64,000 bases of DNA from Bradyrhizobium jicamae (lineage in GTDB: Bacteria > Pseudomonadota > Alphaproteobacteria > Rhizobiales > Xanthobacteraceae), in assembly GCF_018130215.1 (NCBI RefSeq), contig NZ_JAFCKQ010000037.1, positions 1-64,000 of the forward strand, in the 5' to 3' direction. Positions 15,777 through 25,286 of the stretch are shown one piece after another. A program made the position numbers and the translations under genes. The notes beneath the pieces are model-generated. The model saw only the letters and a program-made list of their open reading frames with translations, did not search any database and had not been told where the DNA came from. Numbering within the stretch: position 1 is the stretch's first letter; each line of letters starts with the position of its first letter.

Positions 15777-17279
15777 GTGACGCGTGGACGGACTCTGCGA
15801 TTCGAGTGCCATCGAGCTCGGCCGGCTGTAGCCAGGCGGGCGATTTCACCGGTCGAACTGCTCGACGCCTGCCTTGCGCGCATCTCCGCGACCAACCACG
15901 CCGTCAATGCCGTCGTGACCCTCGACGAAGCCGGCGCGCGCACCGCCGCCAAGGCCGCGGAGGTGGCCGTGCTCCGCGGTGACGATCTCGGGGCCCTGCA
16001 CGGACTTCCGCTGCTGATCAAGGATACCCAGGACACTGTCGGCCTGCGCACCACCTACGGCAGTCCGCTGTTCGCCAACCATGTCCCGGCCGCGGACCAG
16101 GCCTCGGTGGCGCGGCTGCGCGCGGCCGGCGCGGTCATCATCGGCAAGACCAACACGCCCGAATGGGCCGCCGGCGGCAACACCCGCAACCCCGTCCACG
16201 GCGCGACCGGCAATCCGTTCGATCCCTCGCGCTCGGCCGCGGGTTCCTCCGGCGGCTCCGCCGTGGCGCTGGCCTGCGGCATGGCCCCGCTTGCTTCGGG
16301 TTCGGACACCGGCGGCAGCCTGCGCAACCCCGCCGGCTACGCCGGCATTGTCGGGATGCGTCCCTCCTATGGTTTGGTCGCAAGCGAACGACGCGCTTTC
16401 GGCTGGTCTAACCTGTCGACCGACGGCCCGATGGCACGCAATGTCGCCGACGCCGCACTGATGCTCTCGGCGATGGCGAGCGACGACGCGCGCGATCCGC
16501 TGGCCTATACGCTGCCGGGCGAGCCCCTGCGCGGACGTCGCGAGCGCTGGAATGCGCCCCGTCCTGCGGAGCTCGCCAGGCTTCGCGTCGCCTTCACCGA
16601 AGATTTTGGTTTTGCACCGACCGAGCGCGCGATCCGGCGCGTCTTCCGCCGTCGCGTCGAGCAGCTCGCCCCGATGGTCGCCGAATGCCGCGAGGCCACG
16701 CCGGACTGCTCCGGCGCCGACGACGCGTTCGCGGTGCTGCGCGCCGCGCTGTTCCTGGCGACGCACGGCAAGACCTACAAGGAACGCCGCGACATGCTCG
16801 GCCCCAATGTGCGGGCCAATGTCGAGGAAGGCCTCGGCTACAATCTTGAGGACTACGCGCGCGCAGCGGCCGCGCAGACCCGGATCTATCGCGCCTATCA
16901 GTCCTTCTTCGAACATTGCGACGTCCTGATCAGCCCGACGATCACGCTCAGCCCACGCCCCTGGTCGGAGCTCTACCCGACCGAGATCGACGGCGCGCCG
17001 ACGAAATCCTACTTCCACTGGCTTGCGCTGGCCTATGCGGTGACGCTTGCAGGGCATCCCGCCCTCAGCCTGCCGGTCGGCGTCGACGAGGCCGGCATGC
17101 CGTTCGGCCTGCAAATCGTCGGACCGCGCGGCGGCGACGCCATCGTGCTCGCCGTGGCGGCCGCGCTCGAGGCTGCGTTCGCAGCGAGAGCGGACCTGCG
17201 CCGGCCGGTCCCCGATCTCGCGCGGCTTGCCGCGGCGCCGCCGCTGTCTGCCGCGCCTGACTTCCTCGCATGGGACTAG
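15777..17279 (+). CDS. Amidase (amidase-signature family), N-terminus disrupted by an apparent frameshift
   Basis: The protein shows the Ser-Ser-Lys amidase signature: LLIKDTQDTVG carries the base lysine and GSSGGSAVALACG plus SGSDTGGSLRNPA the two serines. It would hydrolyse an amide to acid and ammonia. The expected family N-terminus is visible in a different frame: GTG at 15784, with AAAGAGG ahead, reads VDGLCDSSAIELGRL and hits TAG at 15829, while VARRAISPVELLDA continues in the next frame from 15828. One missing G at CTG(G)TA would join them. As given, GTG 15777 or ATG 15747 could still yield a near-full-length protein with an altered start (about 500 residues from 15777). This may be a real mutation or a sequencing error. 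It is followed by a co-directional MFS gene. Confidence 0.75.
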   Translation: MTRGRTLRFECHRARPAVARRAISPVELLDACLARISATNHAVNAVVTLDEAGARTAAKAAEVAVLRGDDLGALHGLPLLIKDTQDTVGLRTTYGSPLFANHVPAADQASVARLRAAGAVIIGKTNTPEWAAGGNTRNPVHGATGNPFDPSRSAAGSSGGSAVALACGMAPLASGSDTGGSLRNPAGYAGIVGMRPSYGLVASERRAFGWSNLSTDGPMARNVADAALMLSAMASDDARDPLAYTLPGEPLRGRRERWNAPRPAELARLRVAFTEDFGFAPTERAIRRVFRRRVEQLAPMVAECREATPDCSGADDAFAVLRAALFLATHGKTYKERRDMLGPNVRANVEEGLGYNLEDYARAAAAQTRIYRAYQSFFEHCDVLISPTITLSPRPWSELYPTEIDGAPTKSYFHWLALAYAVTLAGHPALSLPVGVDEAGMPFGLQIVGPRGGDAIVLAVAAALEAAFAARADLRRPVPDLARLAAAPPLSAAPDFLAWD

Positions 17280-17337
17280 ACCGGCAACAACGCCAGCTGC
17301 ATCGCGGCTAGCGGTGCGTGATCGGAGATCGACGACG

Positions 17338-18558
17338 ATGTCTGACTTGCCGAAGCAGAACACCGGTGTCATCGGGTTCGTCCTGCTCTACCTCGCGTTC
17401 TGCATCTCCTACATCGACCGCGCCGCGATCTCGCTGGCGCTGGCGCAGATCGGCAAGGACTTCCATCTGGAGGCTTCCGATCTCGGCATCGTCATCAGCG
17501 CATTCTTCCTGGGTTACGCGGTGATGCAGGTGCCGGGCGGCTGGCTGTCCGACCGCTTCGGCTCGAAATACGTCGTCATCATCACGATCGCGATGTGGTC
17601 GCTATTCACCGCCTTCACGAGCGTCGCGTGGTCGCTGGCCTCGCTGGTCGCGATCCGCTTCATCTTCGGCATTGCCGAGGGCGGCTTTCCGCCGGCCAGC
17701 ATCCGGGCCATCGCCGAGCTGTTCAGGCGGGACAGCCGGCCGAAAATGTCGGCGCTGCTGCTGTCGTCGAATTATGCCGGCAGCATGATCGCACCCATGA
17801 TCATGGCGCCGCTGATCCTGTGGCTCGGCTGGCGCCATGCCTTCAATGCGATCGGCGGCGCGGGAATCCTGTTTGCGCTGGTCTATTTCATCTTCGTCCC
17901 TCACACGGGTCGCGCCGGCATCACCGGCTCGAGCGCGGCAACGGCACCACGCGCGCCGCTGCGTGAGCTGATGAAGAATCCCCTGCTCTGGCAGTTGATG
18001 CTGGTCTGGTTCGGACTGAGCTGCGTCAACAAGGGCCTGGATTCCTGGATGCCGCTCTATCTGCTGCAGCAGCGCGGGCTGGATCTCAAGGCAGTCGGCA
18101 TGCTGACGCCAATCCCGTTCTTCCTGGCCACGATCGCGACCGCGATCGGCGGCTGGGTCATGACGATGTTCTTTGCCGAACGAGAGAAATATCTCCTGAT
18201 CGGCAGCTCTGCCTTGACCGGCCTCTTCCTCTACGCGATGTACAAATCCGAGACGATCACGGCGCTTATCGTGTACCAGTCGCTGGTCTACTTCTTCAAA
18301 AGCTTCGTGCTGGCTTCGGTGATCGCGCTTCCCACAAAACTGCTTCGCGACGACCAGATCGGGTCGGGCGTCGGCATGGTCAATCTCGGCGGCCAGAGCG
18401 CGGGCTTCGTCGCGCCGGCAGTGATGGGCTTCATCGTGACCGGCACCGGATCGTTCGACGCCGCGTTCGGCTTCCTCGTGGCCATGACCATAATGGCCGT
18501 CATCGTCGCGGCAACCATCAAGACGGGCCGGACCAGGCTCGCGCCAGTCCCCGCCTGA
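17338..18558 (+). CDS. MFS transporter, anion:cation symporter type
   Basis: 406 residues from ATG 17338 and about twelve transmembrane helices. The MFS signature between helices 2 and 3 is VPGGWLSDRFGSKYVV, and ISYIDRAAISLALAQIG at the end of helix 1 is typical of the ACS/phthalate-glucarate branch. It likely imports an organic anion or amide. It begins 58 bases after the amidase stop and is followed after 15 bases by an FAD oxidoreductase, which argues for one operon taking up and degrading one substrate. Confidence 0.9.
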   Translation: MSDLPKQNTGVIGFVLLYLAFCISYIDRAAISLALAQIGKDFHLEASDLGIVISAFFLGYAVMQVPGGWLSDRFGSKYVVIITIAMWSLFTAFTSVAWSLASLVAIRFIFGIAEGGFPPASIRAIAELFRRDSRPKMSALLLSSNYAGSMIAPMIMAPLILWLGWRHAFNAIGGAGILFALVYFIFVPHTGRAGITGSSAATAPRAPLRELMKNPLLWQLMLVWFGLSCVNKGLDSWMPLYLLQQRGLDLKAVGMLTPIPFFLATIATAIGGWVMTMFFAEREKYLLIGSSALTGLFLYAMYKSETITALIVYQSLVYFFKSFVLASVIALPTKLLRDDQIGSGVGMVNLGGQSAGFVAPAVMGFIVTGTGSFDAAFGFLVAMTIMAVIVAATIKTGRTRLAPVPA

Positions 18559-18573
18559 CGGAGAACCGATCAC

Positions 18574-19806
18574 ATGAAAAGCGCGATCGTCCTTGGCGGC
18601 GGCATGGTGGGCGTCAGCACGGCGCTGCATTTGCAGCGCCGCGGCTGGTCGGTAACGCTGGTCGACCGCAAGGAGCCCGGCCGGGAGACCAGCTACGGCA
18701 ATGCCGGCATCATCCAGAGCGAAGCCGTCAGGCCCTATCCGATGCCCCGCGATCTCGCCACGCTGGCGAGGATCGCGGCCGGCCGCACCAACGACGTGCG
18801 CTATCGGCTGAGCTCGCTGCATCGGCATGCCGGTCCGCTGCTGCGATACTGGTGGCACTCCACGCCGGAGCGACACCGCGAAGCCACGCTCGCCTGGGCA
18901 CGGCTGATTGCCTATGCCGCGGCGGAACACGACACGCTGATCAGCGAGGCCCATGCCGGCAACCTGATCCGCCGGGCCGGCTACCGCCTCCTGCACCGCG
19001 ATCCGGTGGCGCTGGAACAGGCGATCGCGACCGCGGAAGAGAACCGGCGCGACTATGGCGTGCAGTTCCGGGTGCTCAGCGGCAGCGAGCTCGCCAAGGC
19101 TGAACCGCTTCTGCGCGACGACCTGCCCGGCGCCATTCACTGGCTCGCGCCGTGGACCGTGTCGGATCCGGGCGGCCTGGTCTCGGCCTATGCGGGACTG
19201 TTCGAGCGCCTCGGCGGAACATTGTTGCGGGGCGACGCGCAGACGTTGACGCAGGCGGCATCGGGCTGGTCGGTGCATACAGAGCAAGGCCGGCTCGATG
19301 CCGCGACCGCCGTGGTCGCGCTCGGACCGTGGTCTCCCGAGCTGCTGCGCCGGTTCGGCTACCAGATCCCGCTGGTACTCAAGCGCGGCTATCACATGCA
19401 TTATCAGGGCGGCACACCGCTCGATCTGCCGCTGGTCGATGCCGCGAACGGCTATGCGATGGCGCCGATGGCGAAGGGAATCCGCATCACCACCGGCGCA
19501 GAGCTGACCAGCCCCGATGCGCCGGCGACGCCAATTCAGCTCGGCCACGCGGAAGCCGCAGCGCGAGGCCTGCTCGACATCGGCACGCGCGTCGAGCCCG
19601 AGCCCTGGTTCGGCACCCGCCCCTGCACGCCGGACATGCTGCCGGTGCTCGGGCCGGCGCCACACCATCGCGGCCTGTGGACCAATTTCGGCCACGGCCA
19701 CCAGGGCTTCACACTCGGCCCGGCCACCGCGCGGCTGCTCGCCGAAATGATGAACGGCGAGGCATCGTCCGTGGACGCCTCGCCGTATCGGCCGGATCGG
19801 TTCTGA
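18574..19806 (+). CDS. FAD-dependent oxidoreductase, D-amino acid dehydrogenase (DadA) type
   Basis: 410 residues. The dinucleotide-binding motif VLGGGMVGVSTALHLQRRG lies at residues 5-23 and a second FAD segment, GRETSYGNAGII, near 42-53. The C-terminal RPCTPDMLPVLGPAP and NFGHGHQGFTLGP motifs match DadA and glycine-oxidase-like enzymes. It would oxidise an amino acid, possibly of D configuration, to the oxo acid and ammonia, passing electrons to the respiratory chain. It forms the third gene of the amidase-MFS group and ends 11 bases from the convergent dctA. Exact substrate uncertain. Confidence 0.88.
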   Translation: MKSAIVLGGGMVGVSTALHLQRRGWSVTLVDRKEPGRETSYGNAGIIQSEAVRPYPMPRDLATLARIAAGRTNDVRYRLSSLHRHAGPLLRYWWHSTPERHREATLAWARLIAYAAAEHDTLISEAHAGNLIRRAGYRLLHRDPVALEQAIATAEENRRDYGVQFRVLSGSELAKAEPLLRDDLPGAIHWLAPWTVSDPGGLVSAYAGLFERLGGTLLRGDAQTLTQAASGWSVHTEQGRLDAATAVVALGPWSPELLRRFGYQIPLVLKRGYHMHYQGGTPLDLPLVDAANGYAMAPMAKGIRITTGAELTSPDAPATPIQLGHAEAAARGLLDIGTRVEPEPWFGTRPCTPDMLPVLGPAPHHRGLWTNFGHGHQGFTLGPATARLLAEMMNGEASSVDASPYRPDRF

Positions 19807-19817
19807 CGAGGCTGCAA

Positions 19818-21152
19818 TCAGTCCGTGGTGACCGCGGTCTCCATGTCGGTCGGATCGATCCGCTTGGCGAGGTTGGCGTTGAGCCGGTCGCGATCGAGCT
19901 CGCCCTCCCACCAGGCGACGATCACGCATGCGACGCCGTTGCCGCACAGGTTGGTCAGCGCGCGGCATTCGCTCATGAACTTGTCGATGCCGAGCACGAT
20001 CGCCATGCCCGGCACCAGCCGCGGATCGACCACCGCAAGCGTCGCGGCCAGCGTGATGAAGCCCGCGCCCGTGATGCCCGATGCCCCCTTCGAGGTCAGC
20101 ATCGCCACGACCAGGATCGTGAGCTGCTGGCTGAAGGTGAGGTCGTAGCCGAGCGCCTGCGCGATGAACAGCGTCGCCAGCGTCATGTAGATGTTGGTGC
20201 CGTCGAGGTTGAACGAATAGCCCGTGGGCACCACGAGGCCGACCACCGATTTCGAGCAGCCGAGCCGTTCGAGCTTCTCCATTAGGGACGGCAGCGCGCT
20301 TTCGGATGACGAGGTGCCGAGCACGATCAGCAGCTCGTCCTTGATGTAGGCAAGGAACTTGAAGATCGAGAAGCCGGCGATCCGCGCGATGATGCCGAGC
20401 ACCAGAACGATGAACAGCGCAGCCGTCAGGTAGAACGTCGCGATCAGGCCCATCAGATTGAGGATCGCGCCGGTGCCGAACTTGCCGATGGTATAGGCCA
20501 TCGCGCCGAAGGCGCCGATCGGCGCCGCGCGCATCACGATCGAGATGACGCCGAACACGGCGTGCGCGGCGTCGTCGATGAACGCGCGGATGGTGTGGCC
20601 GCGCTCGCCGAGCCCCATGATGGCAAAGCCGAACAGCACCGAGAACAGCAGCACCTGCAGGATCTCACCCTGCGCGAACGCGCCGACCACGGTGTCCGGA
20701 ATGATGTGCAGGATGAAGTCGACGCTCTTCTGCGCCTCCGCCTGCTTGGCGTAGGTCGCGACGGCCTGCGCGTTCGCGGCAGCATTGCCGAAACCGGCGC
20801 CCGGCTTCACCACATTGCCGATGATGAGGCCGATCATGAGCGCGAAGGTCGAGACGACCTCGAAATAGACCAGCGCCTTGATGCCGATGCGGCCGACCTT
20901 CTTGGCATCCTGGATATGCGCGATGCCGGAGACGACGGTGCAGAAGATGATCGGCGCGATCACCATCTTGATCAGCTTGATGAAGCCGTCGCCGAGCGCC
21001 TTGATCCAGTCGTTGGTGGCAAGCCCCGGCCACAGCGCGCCCACGATGGCGCCGAGCACGATTGCGATCAGGACCTGGACATAGAGAATTTTATACCACG
21101 GCTTGGCGCTGGCAGAAGCCGGCGCACCGGTGGCAACGATCGTAGTCGCCAT
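19818..21152 (-). CDS. dctA: C4-dicarboxylate:cation symporter, DctA
   Basis: 444 residues. It shows the DAACS-family serine-rich re-entrant loop TSSSESALPSLMEKLE, the transport motif GYSFNLDGTNIYM, SKGASGITGAGFITLAATL and the DctA-like SECRALTNLCGNGVA near the C-terminus. It imports succinate, fumarate or malate, the main carbon source of bacteroids in rhizobia, and sometimes orotate or aspartate. There is no adjacent dctBD sensor-regulator pair in the window. It is convergent with the oxidoreductase gene. It may be one of several DctA paralogues, so a symbiotic role is not implied. Confidence 0.9.
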   Translation of the reverse strand: MATTIVATGAPASASAKPWYKILYVQVLIAIVLGAIVGALWPGLATNDWIKALGDGFIKLIKMVIAPIIFCTVVSGIAHIQDAKKVGRIGIKALVYFEVVSTFALMIGLIIGNVVKPGAGFGNAAANAQAVATYAKQAEAQKSVDFILHIIPDTVVGAFAQGEILQVLLFSVLFGFAIMGLGERGHTIRAFIDDAAHAVFGVISIVMRAAPIGAFGAMAYTIGKFGTGAILNLMGLIATFYLTAALFIVLVLGIIARIAGFSIFKFLAYIKDELLIVLGTSSSESALPSLMEKLERLGCSKSVVGLVVPTGYSFNLDGTNIYMTLATLFIAQALGYDLTFSQQLTILVVAMLTSKGASGITGAGFITLAATLAVVDPRLVPGMAIVLGIDKFMSECRALTNLCGNGVACVIVAWWEGELDRDRLNANLAKRIDPTDMETAVTTD

Positions 21153-21282
21153 GTGTCATTCCCCCCTCAGAAAATGGCAAGGCAGCCAAGATCAACTTGG
21201 CCGCATGAGTCAAATGGAACTGGCGGGTTATCCGCGGCGATCTGCCGCGCACCGCGCGGCCGGTGGTCTTGGAGATTGGCGG

Positions 21283-22470
21283 CTATTTAAGCCAATGCGC
21301 GATCCGTGCAACCGCCTCCTGCATCTCGTCGGCCGAGCGTGCATAGGAAAAGCGGACGAAGGCGCGGCCGTGAACGGGATCGAAGTCGACGCCCGGAGTG
21401 GCCGCGACATGCGTCTTTTCCAGCATCTCGCTTGCGAACGCGAAACTGTCTGATGTGAAGTCGGAGACGTCGGCGTAGAGGTAAAAAGCCCCGTCCGCCG
21501 GCAGGAACTTTGTCAGTCCCGCCTTCGGCAGGCCCTCGATCAGGATGCGGCGGTTCTCCTGATAACCCCGCTTGATCGCCTCCATCTCCTCGCGGCCTTC
21601 GAATGCCGCTTCCGCCGCGATCTGCGACAGCGTCGGCACCGAGATCGAAAGGTTCTGCTGCAGCCGCTCGATCGGCCGCACCAACACCTCGGGCACCACC
21701 ATCCACCCGACGCGCCAGCCGGTCATGCAGAAGTATTTCGAGAACGAGTTGATCACGAGCGCACGCGGCGACAACTCCGCTGCCGTCACCGCCGGAAACG
21801 CGTAATCGAGGCCGTGATAGATTTCGTCGGAGATGAATCGGATGCCCGCGCTGTCGGCCGCCGCCATCAGGGTGGCCAAGGCCTCGCGCGACATCATCGT
21901 GCCCGTCGGATTGGCCGGACTGCCGACCAGGACGCCCTTCAGCGGCGCCTTGCGATGCGCCGCGAGCAGCGCCTCGCCGGTCAGGGCATGGCGGGTGTCG
22001 CTGGTGGTTTCGATCAGCACCGGCTCGCAGCCGAGCGCGGTGAGAATGTGCCGATAAGGCGGATAGCCGGGAACCGTGACCGCGACGCGGTCACCCGGCT
22101 CGAACATCGCGAGGAACGCGAGGATGAATCCCCCCGACGACCCGGTGGTCACGATGATGCGCCCGGCATCCACGTCGCAGCGATATGTCTCGCGATAGTG
22201 ACGGGCGATCCGCTCGCGCAAGGACGGAATCCCGAGCGCGGAGGTGTAATCGATCCGTCCGTCCTGCAAGGCAGCCTGGGCCGCCGCAATCGCCGGCTTC
22301 GGCGCCGATGCCGCGGGCTGACCGACCTCCATGTGGATGACATGGCCGCCGCCGGCCTCGATTCGTGCCGCAGCGGCCATCACGTCCATCACCATGAATG
22401 GTGGAACATCGCTCCGCCCGGACGCCGTCAACAGGCTGGTCACACGGTCTCTCGCTGTCGCGTCTTGCAT
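21283..22470 (-). CDS. Pyridoxal-phosphate aminotransferase, class I/II
   Basis: 395 residues with fold-type-I layout: GSSGGFILAFLAMFEPGD cofactor loop near 110, GSPANPTGTMM near 180, SDEIYHGLDY near 205, and the Schiff-base lysine in NSFSKYFCMTGWRVGW near 240. It transfers an amino group between an amino acid and a 2-oxo acid. It resembles aspartate/aromatic or MalY-like aminotransferases, and the substrate cannot be fixed from sequence. It has its own promoter space upstream (about 225 bases to the divergent M48 protease) and no clear operon partner. Confidence 0.9.
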   Translation of the reverse strand: MQDATARDRVTSLLTASGRSDVPPFMVMDVMAAAARIEAGGGHVIHMEVGQPAASAPKPAIAAAQAALQDGRIDYTSALGIPSLRERIARHYRETYRCDVDAGRIIVTTGSSGGFILAFLAMFEPGDRVAVTVPGYPPYRHILTALGCEPVLIETTSDTRHALTGEALLAAHRKAPLKGVLVGSPANPTGTMMSREALATLMAAADSAGIRFISDEIYHGLDYAFPAVTAAELSPRALVINSFSKYFCMTGWRVGWMVVPEVLVRPIERLQQNLSISVPTLSQIAAEAAFEGREEMEAIKRGYQENRRILIEGLPKAGLTKFLPADGAFYLYADVSDFTSDSFAFASEMLEKTHVAATPGVDFDPVHGRAFVRFSYARSADEMQEAVARIAHWLK

Positions 22471-22696
22471 GGATATCCGCTTTTTGGGCGGCTGCCGCCG
22501 AATTAAGGTTCCCGTACCGGTTACCGCCCCAGACTGGCCGTATTCGGTGGCTCCTTATAGCGGTTTCAGGACAAGTGCATACCGCTCCGTGTGACCAAAA
22601 ACCGCAAAAACAAGAGACTGCGCCGCGCTTCTGATCTAATCAGGGCCGGAATCGGACTTCGCCGCTCAGCGGTCGGCCACTGCCAGTAGATTGCCC

Positions 22697-24103
22697 ATGC
22701 TGTTCCACCATACGCTCCGCGCCACGTCGTCCAGGCTGACTGCACTTGTCACCGCGCTCGCGCTCGCGCTCGGCCCGATGGCCCGCGCGCAGGAACAGGC
22801 CGGCAAGGGACCACCGGTGCTGCGCGACACCGAGTCCGAGCAATTGCTGCGCGAATACACCCGCCCGATTCTGCGCGCCGCCGGTCTGGAGAAGCAGAAC
22901 ATCCAGATCGTCATCATCAACGACAGCGCGTTCAACGCGTTCGTCGCCGACGGCCACCGCATCTTCGTGAACTACGGCGCGCTGCTGCAATCGGAAACGC
23001 CGAACCAGATCATCGGCGTGCTGGCGCACGAAACCGGCCACCTCGCCGGCGGACACCTCGCCAAGATGCGCCAGCAGCTCGCGCAGGCACAGACCCAGAT
23101 GATCATCGCGATGCTGCTCGGTGCCGGCGCGATTGCCGCGGGCGCGCGCAGCGGCTCCGGCAATGGCCTCGCCAACGCCGGCGCGGCCGCGATCTCGGCG
23201 CCGCAGACGGTGATCATGCGCTCGCTGCTGTCCTATCAGCGCCAGCAGGAAGAGAACGCCGACCGCGCCGGCGTCAAGTTCCTGACCGCGACCGGACAAT
23301 CCCCGAAGGGCATGTACGATACCTTCAAGCGCTTCAGCGACGAAAGCCTGTTCGCCGCGCATGGTACCGACCCCTATCTGCAGTCGCATCCGATGCCGGT
23401 CGATCGGGTCGCGGCGCTCGAGGAGATAGCCCGCTCCAGCCCATATTGGGACAAGAAGGACGATCCGGCGCTGCAGCTCCGCCACGACATGATGCGCGCC
23501 AAGATCTCGGGCTTCATGGAACGGCAGGACACGGTCTATCGCCGCTATCCGCTCACCAACACCAGCCTGCCGGCGCGCTACGCGCGGGCCATCACCACCT
23601 ATCTGCACGGCGATTTGCGCTCGGCGATTGCTCAGATCGACGGCCTGATCCAGGTGCAGCCGAACAATCCGTATTTCTACGAGCTGCGCGGCCAGGCCCT
23701 GCTCGAAGGCGGCCGCCCGCTGGAAGCCATCGCGCCGCTGCGCCGCGCCGTGCAGCTTTCCAGCAACGCACCGCTGATCGAGATGCTGCTCGGCCAGGCC
23801 CTCGTCGCCTCCGACAACAAGGCCTATACCGAGGAGGCGATCAACATGCTGCGCGCCGCCGTCGCGCGCGAGCCCGAGGCGCCGCTCGGCTTCACCCAGC
23901 TTGCGATGGCGTATGGCCGCAAGGGCGACTACGCCGAGGCCGACCTTGCGTCCGCGCAGGCCGCCTATCTGCGGGGCGACAACAAGACGGCCCGCGACCT
24001 GGCGTCGCGCGCCAAGACCCGGTTTGCCATCGGCACGCCGGGCTGGGTCAAAGCTGACGACATTGTGAGCGCCAAGCCCATGCCAGGGCAGAAAAACAAC
24101 TAG
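22697..24103 (+). CDS. M48-family metalloprotease with TPR repeats (BepA-like)
   Basis: 468 residues. A signal peptide covers about 1-32 (cleavage near ARAQEQ). The zinc-protease helix VLAHETGHLAGGH, an HExxH motif, is near residue 110, and the third ligand is probably in the ENADRAGVKFL helix. The C-terminal half (about 285-460) is TPR-like, with repeats such as PYFYELRGQALLEGGRPLEA. This architecture matches the periplasmic quality-control protease BepA/YfgC that acts on outer-membrane proteins during BAM and LptD assembly. ATG 22697 is preferred over TTG 22691. It is followed by a DsbA-like gene, which suggests an envelope-folding pair. Confidence 0.9.
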   Translation: MLFHHTLRATSSRLTALVTALALALGPMARAQEQAGKGPPVLRDTESEQLLREYTRPILRAAGLEKQNIQIVIINDSAFNAFVADGHRIFVNYGALLQSETPNQIIGVLAHETGHLAGGHLAKMRQQLAQAQTQMIIAMLLGAGAIAAGARSGSGNGLANAGAAAISAPQTVIMRSLLSYQRQQEENADRAGVKFLTATGQSPKGMYDTFKRFSDESLFAAHGTDPYLQSHPMPVDRVAALEEIARSSPYWDKKDDPALQLRHDMMRAKISGFMERQDTVYRRYPLTNTSLPARYARAITTYLHGDLRSAIAQIDGLIQVQPNNPYFYELRGQALLEGGRPLEAIAPLRRAVQLSSNAPLIEMLLGQALVASDNKAYTEEAINMLRAAVAREPEAPLGFTQLAMAYGRKGDYAEADLASAQAAYLRGDNKTARDLASRAKTRFAIGTPGWVKADDIVSAKPMPGQKNN

Positions 24104-24190
24104 AAATAAACCGAAGTTCCATACAACGATTGCCGAAACTCGCTCGTGGCCCTGCCGTATTTCGAGTTCCGCCGAACAAGGATTAGCCCC

Positions 24191-24958
24191 ATGCCATCGT
24201 TCCGCTTTCTTGCCCCTGCCCTGTTCGCGCTGGCGATGTGCGCCGCGCCGCTGCCGGCCTCCGCCCAGAGCTTCTCGGACACCCAGCGCAGCGACATCGA
24301 GACCATCGTCCGCAACTACCTGGTCTCGCATCCCGAGGTGCTCGAGGAAGCGATGAACGAGCTCAGCAAGCGGCAGGCGGCGGCCGAGGCCGAGAAGCAC
24401 GAGCAGAGCGTCGCCAAGAACTCCGACACGATCTTCAACTCGCCCCGCGGCGTCACGCTCGGCAACAAGGACGGCGACGTCACCTTCGTCGAGTTCTTCG
24501 ATTATAATTGCGGCTACTGCAAGCGCGCGATGAGCGACATGCTCGACCTGCTGAAGTCGGACCCGAAGCTGAAGGTCGTGCTGAAGGAATTTCCGGTGCT
24601 GAGCCAGGGTTCCGTGGAAGCAGCCCAGGTCGCAGTCGCCGTCCGCATGCAGGACCCGACCGGCAAGAAGTATCTCGAGTTTCACCAGAAGCTGCTGGGT
24701 GGCCGCGGCGCTGCCGACAAGGCGCGAGCGCTGGCTGTGGCCAAGGATGTCGGTCTCGACATGGCAAGGCTCGAGAAGGACATGACGAGCCCGGAAGCGA
24801 AGGCGACCATCGAGGAGAACTTCCGCCTCGCCGAAGCCATGGGCATGAACGGCACGCCGAGCTACGTGATCGGCAAGCAGGTCGTGGTCGGCGCGGTCGG
24901 CCTCGACAACCTCAAGGAAAAGATCGGCATCGCGCGCTGCGGGAAGGCGACCTGCTGA
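24191..24958 (+). CDS. DsbA-family periplasmic thiol:disulfide oxidoreductase
   Basis: 255 residues from ATG 24191. The signal peptide is about 1-27, ending PASAQSF. An N-terminal helical segment, YLVSHPEVLEEAMNELSKR, is typical of the ScsC/Com1-like branch. The thioredoxin domain has the redox motif FDYNCGYCKRAM near 107, and the cis-proline loop is in MNGTPSYVIGKQ. It probably oxidises or isomerises disulfides in exported proteins. It lies 87 bases downstream of the M48 protease gene and ends in a strong terminator. Confidence 0.9.
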   Translation: MPSFRFLAPALFALAMCAAPLPASAQSFSDTQRSDIETIVRNYLVSHPEVLEEAMNELSKRQAAAEAEKHEQSVAKNSDTIFNSPRGVTLGNKDGDVTFVEFFDYNCGYCKRAMSDMLDLLKSDPKLKVVLKEFPVLSQGSVEAAQVAVAVRMQDPTGKKYLEFHQKLLGGRGAADKARALAVAKDVGLDMARLEKDMTSPEAKATIEENFRLAEAMGMNGTPSYVIGKQVVVGAVGLDNLKEKIGIARCGKATC

Positions 24959-24990
24959 TCGACATCGCGACGCGATTCCGGCGCACCAGG

Positions 24991-25022
24991 AAATCCGGCT
25001 GCCACGCAGCCGGATTTTTTTT
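24991..25022 (+). terminator. Rho-independent terminator after the DsbA-like gene
   Basis: Perfect 11-base stem AAATCCGGCTG/CAGCCGGATTT with a 5-base loop, followed by a T-run. It starts 32 bases past the stop codon at 24958. Confidence 0.92.
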
Positions 25023-25222
25023 GCGGAATCCGAACTGCAGTGGACACCGAAAATACAGCGCGACCTATCGCGAGATCGAGGAACATTTCGGCGGTTTCAA
25101 TTTCGGCGGCGCCAATGCTCAGCTTGATCGCGCCAGCATGGAGTTCGCCTGGGCCTGCGGTTGAAGCGCAACGCGTTCATCGCGCATTCACGAAACGCGC
25201 AGCGCGGAACCGGAGATCGTTA

Positions 25223-25247
25223 GGAACATCGCACATCCTCTTCCGTT
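25223..25247 (+). promoter_or_regulatory. EcfG-type general stress response promoter
   Basis: GGAAC at 25223-25227, exactly 16 bases, then CGTT at 25244-25247. This is a perfect match to the alphaproteobacterial EcfG consensus GGAAC-N16/17-CGTT. Transcription would begin about 10 bases further, leaving a 30-base leader to the ATG at 25287. The downstream gene is thus a likely member of the PhyR-NepR-EcfG general stress regulon. Confidence 0.75.
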
Positions 25248-25286
25248 GTCGGCGCGGGCAATGCAGACATGTGAGGAGGAACATCT

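Larger units (their letters stand above)
24959..25286 (+). other. Intergenic region: terminator plus stress promoter
   Basis: Non-coding stretch of about 330 bases. It contains the terminator at 24991-25022, then about 180 bases in which I see nothing clear, then an EcfG-type promoter at 25223-25247 and a strong ribosome site GAGGAGG ahead of the ATG at 25287. Confidence 0.6.

Noticed and set aside
17602..19968. 788-codon minus-strand open frame
   Set aside because: It lies antisense to the MFS and FAD oxidoreductase genes, with no protein-like motifs.
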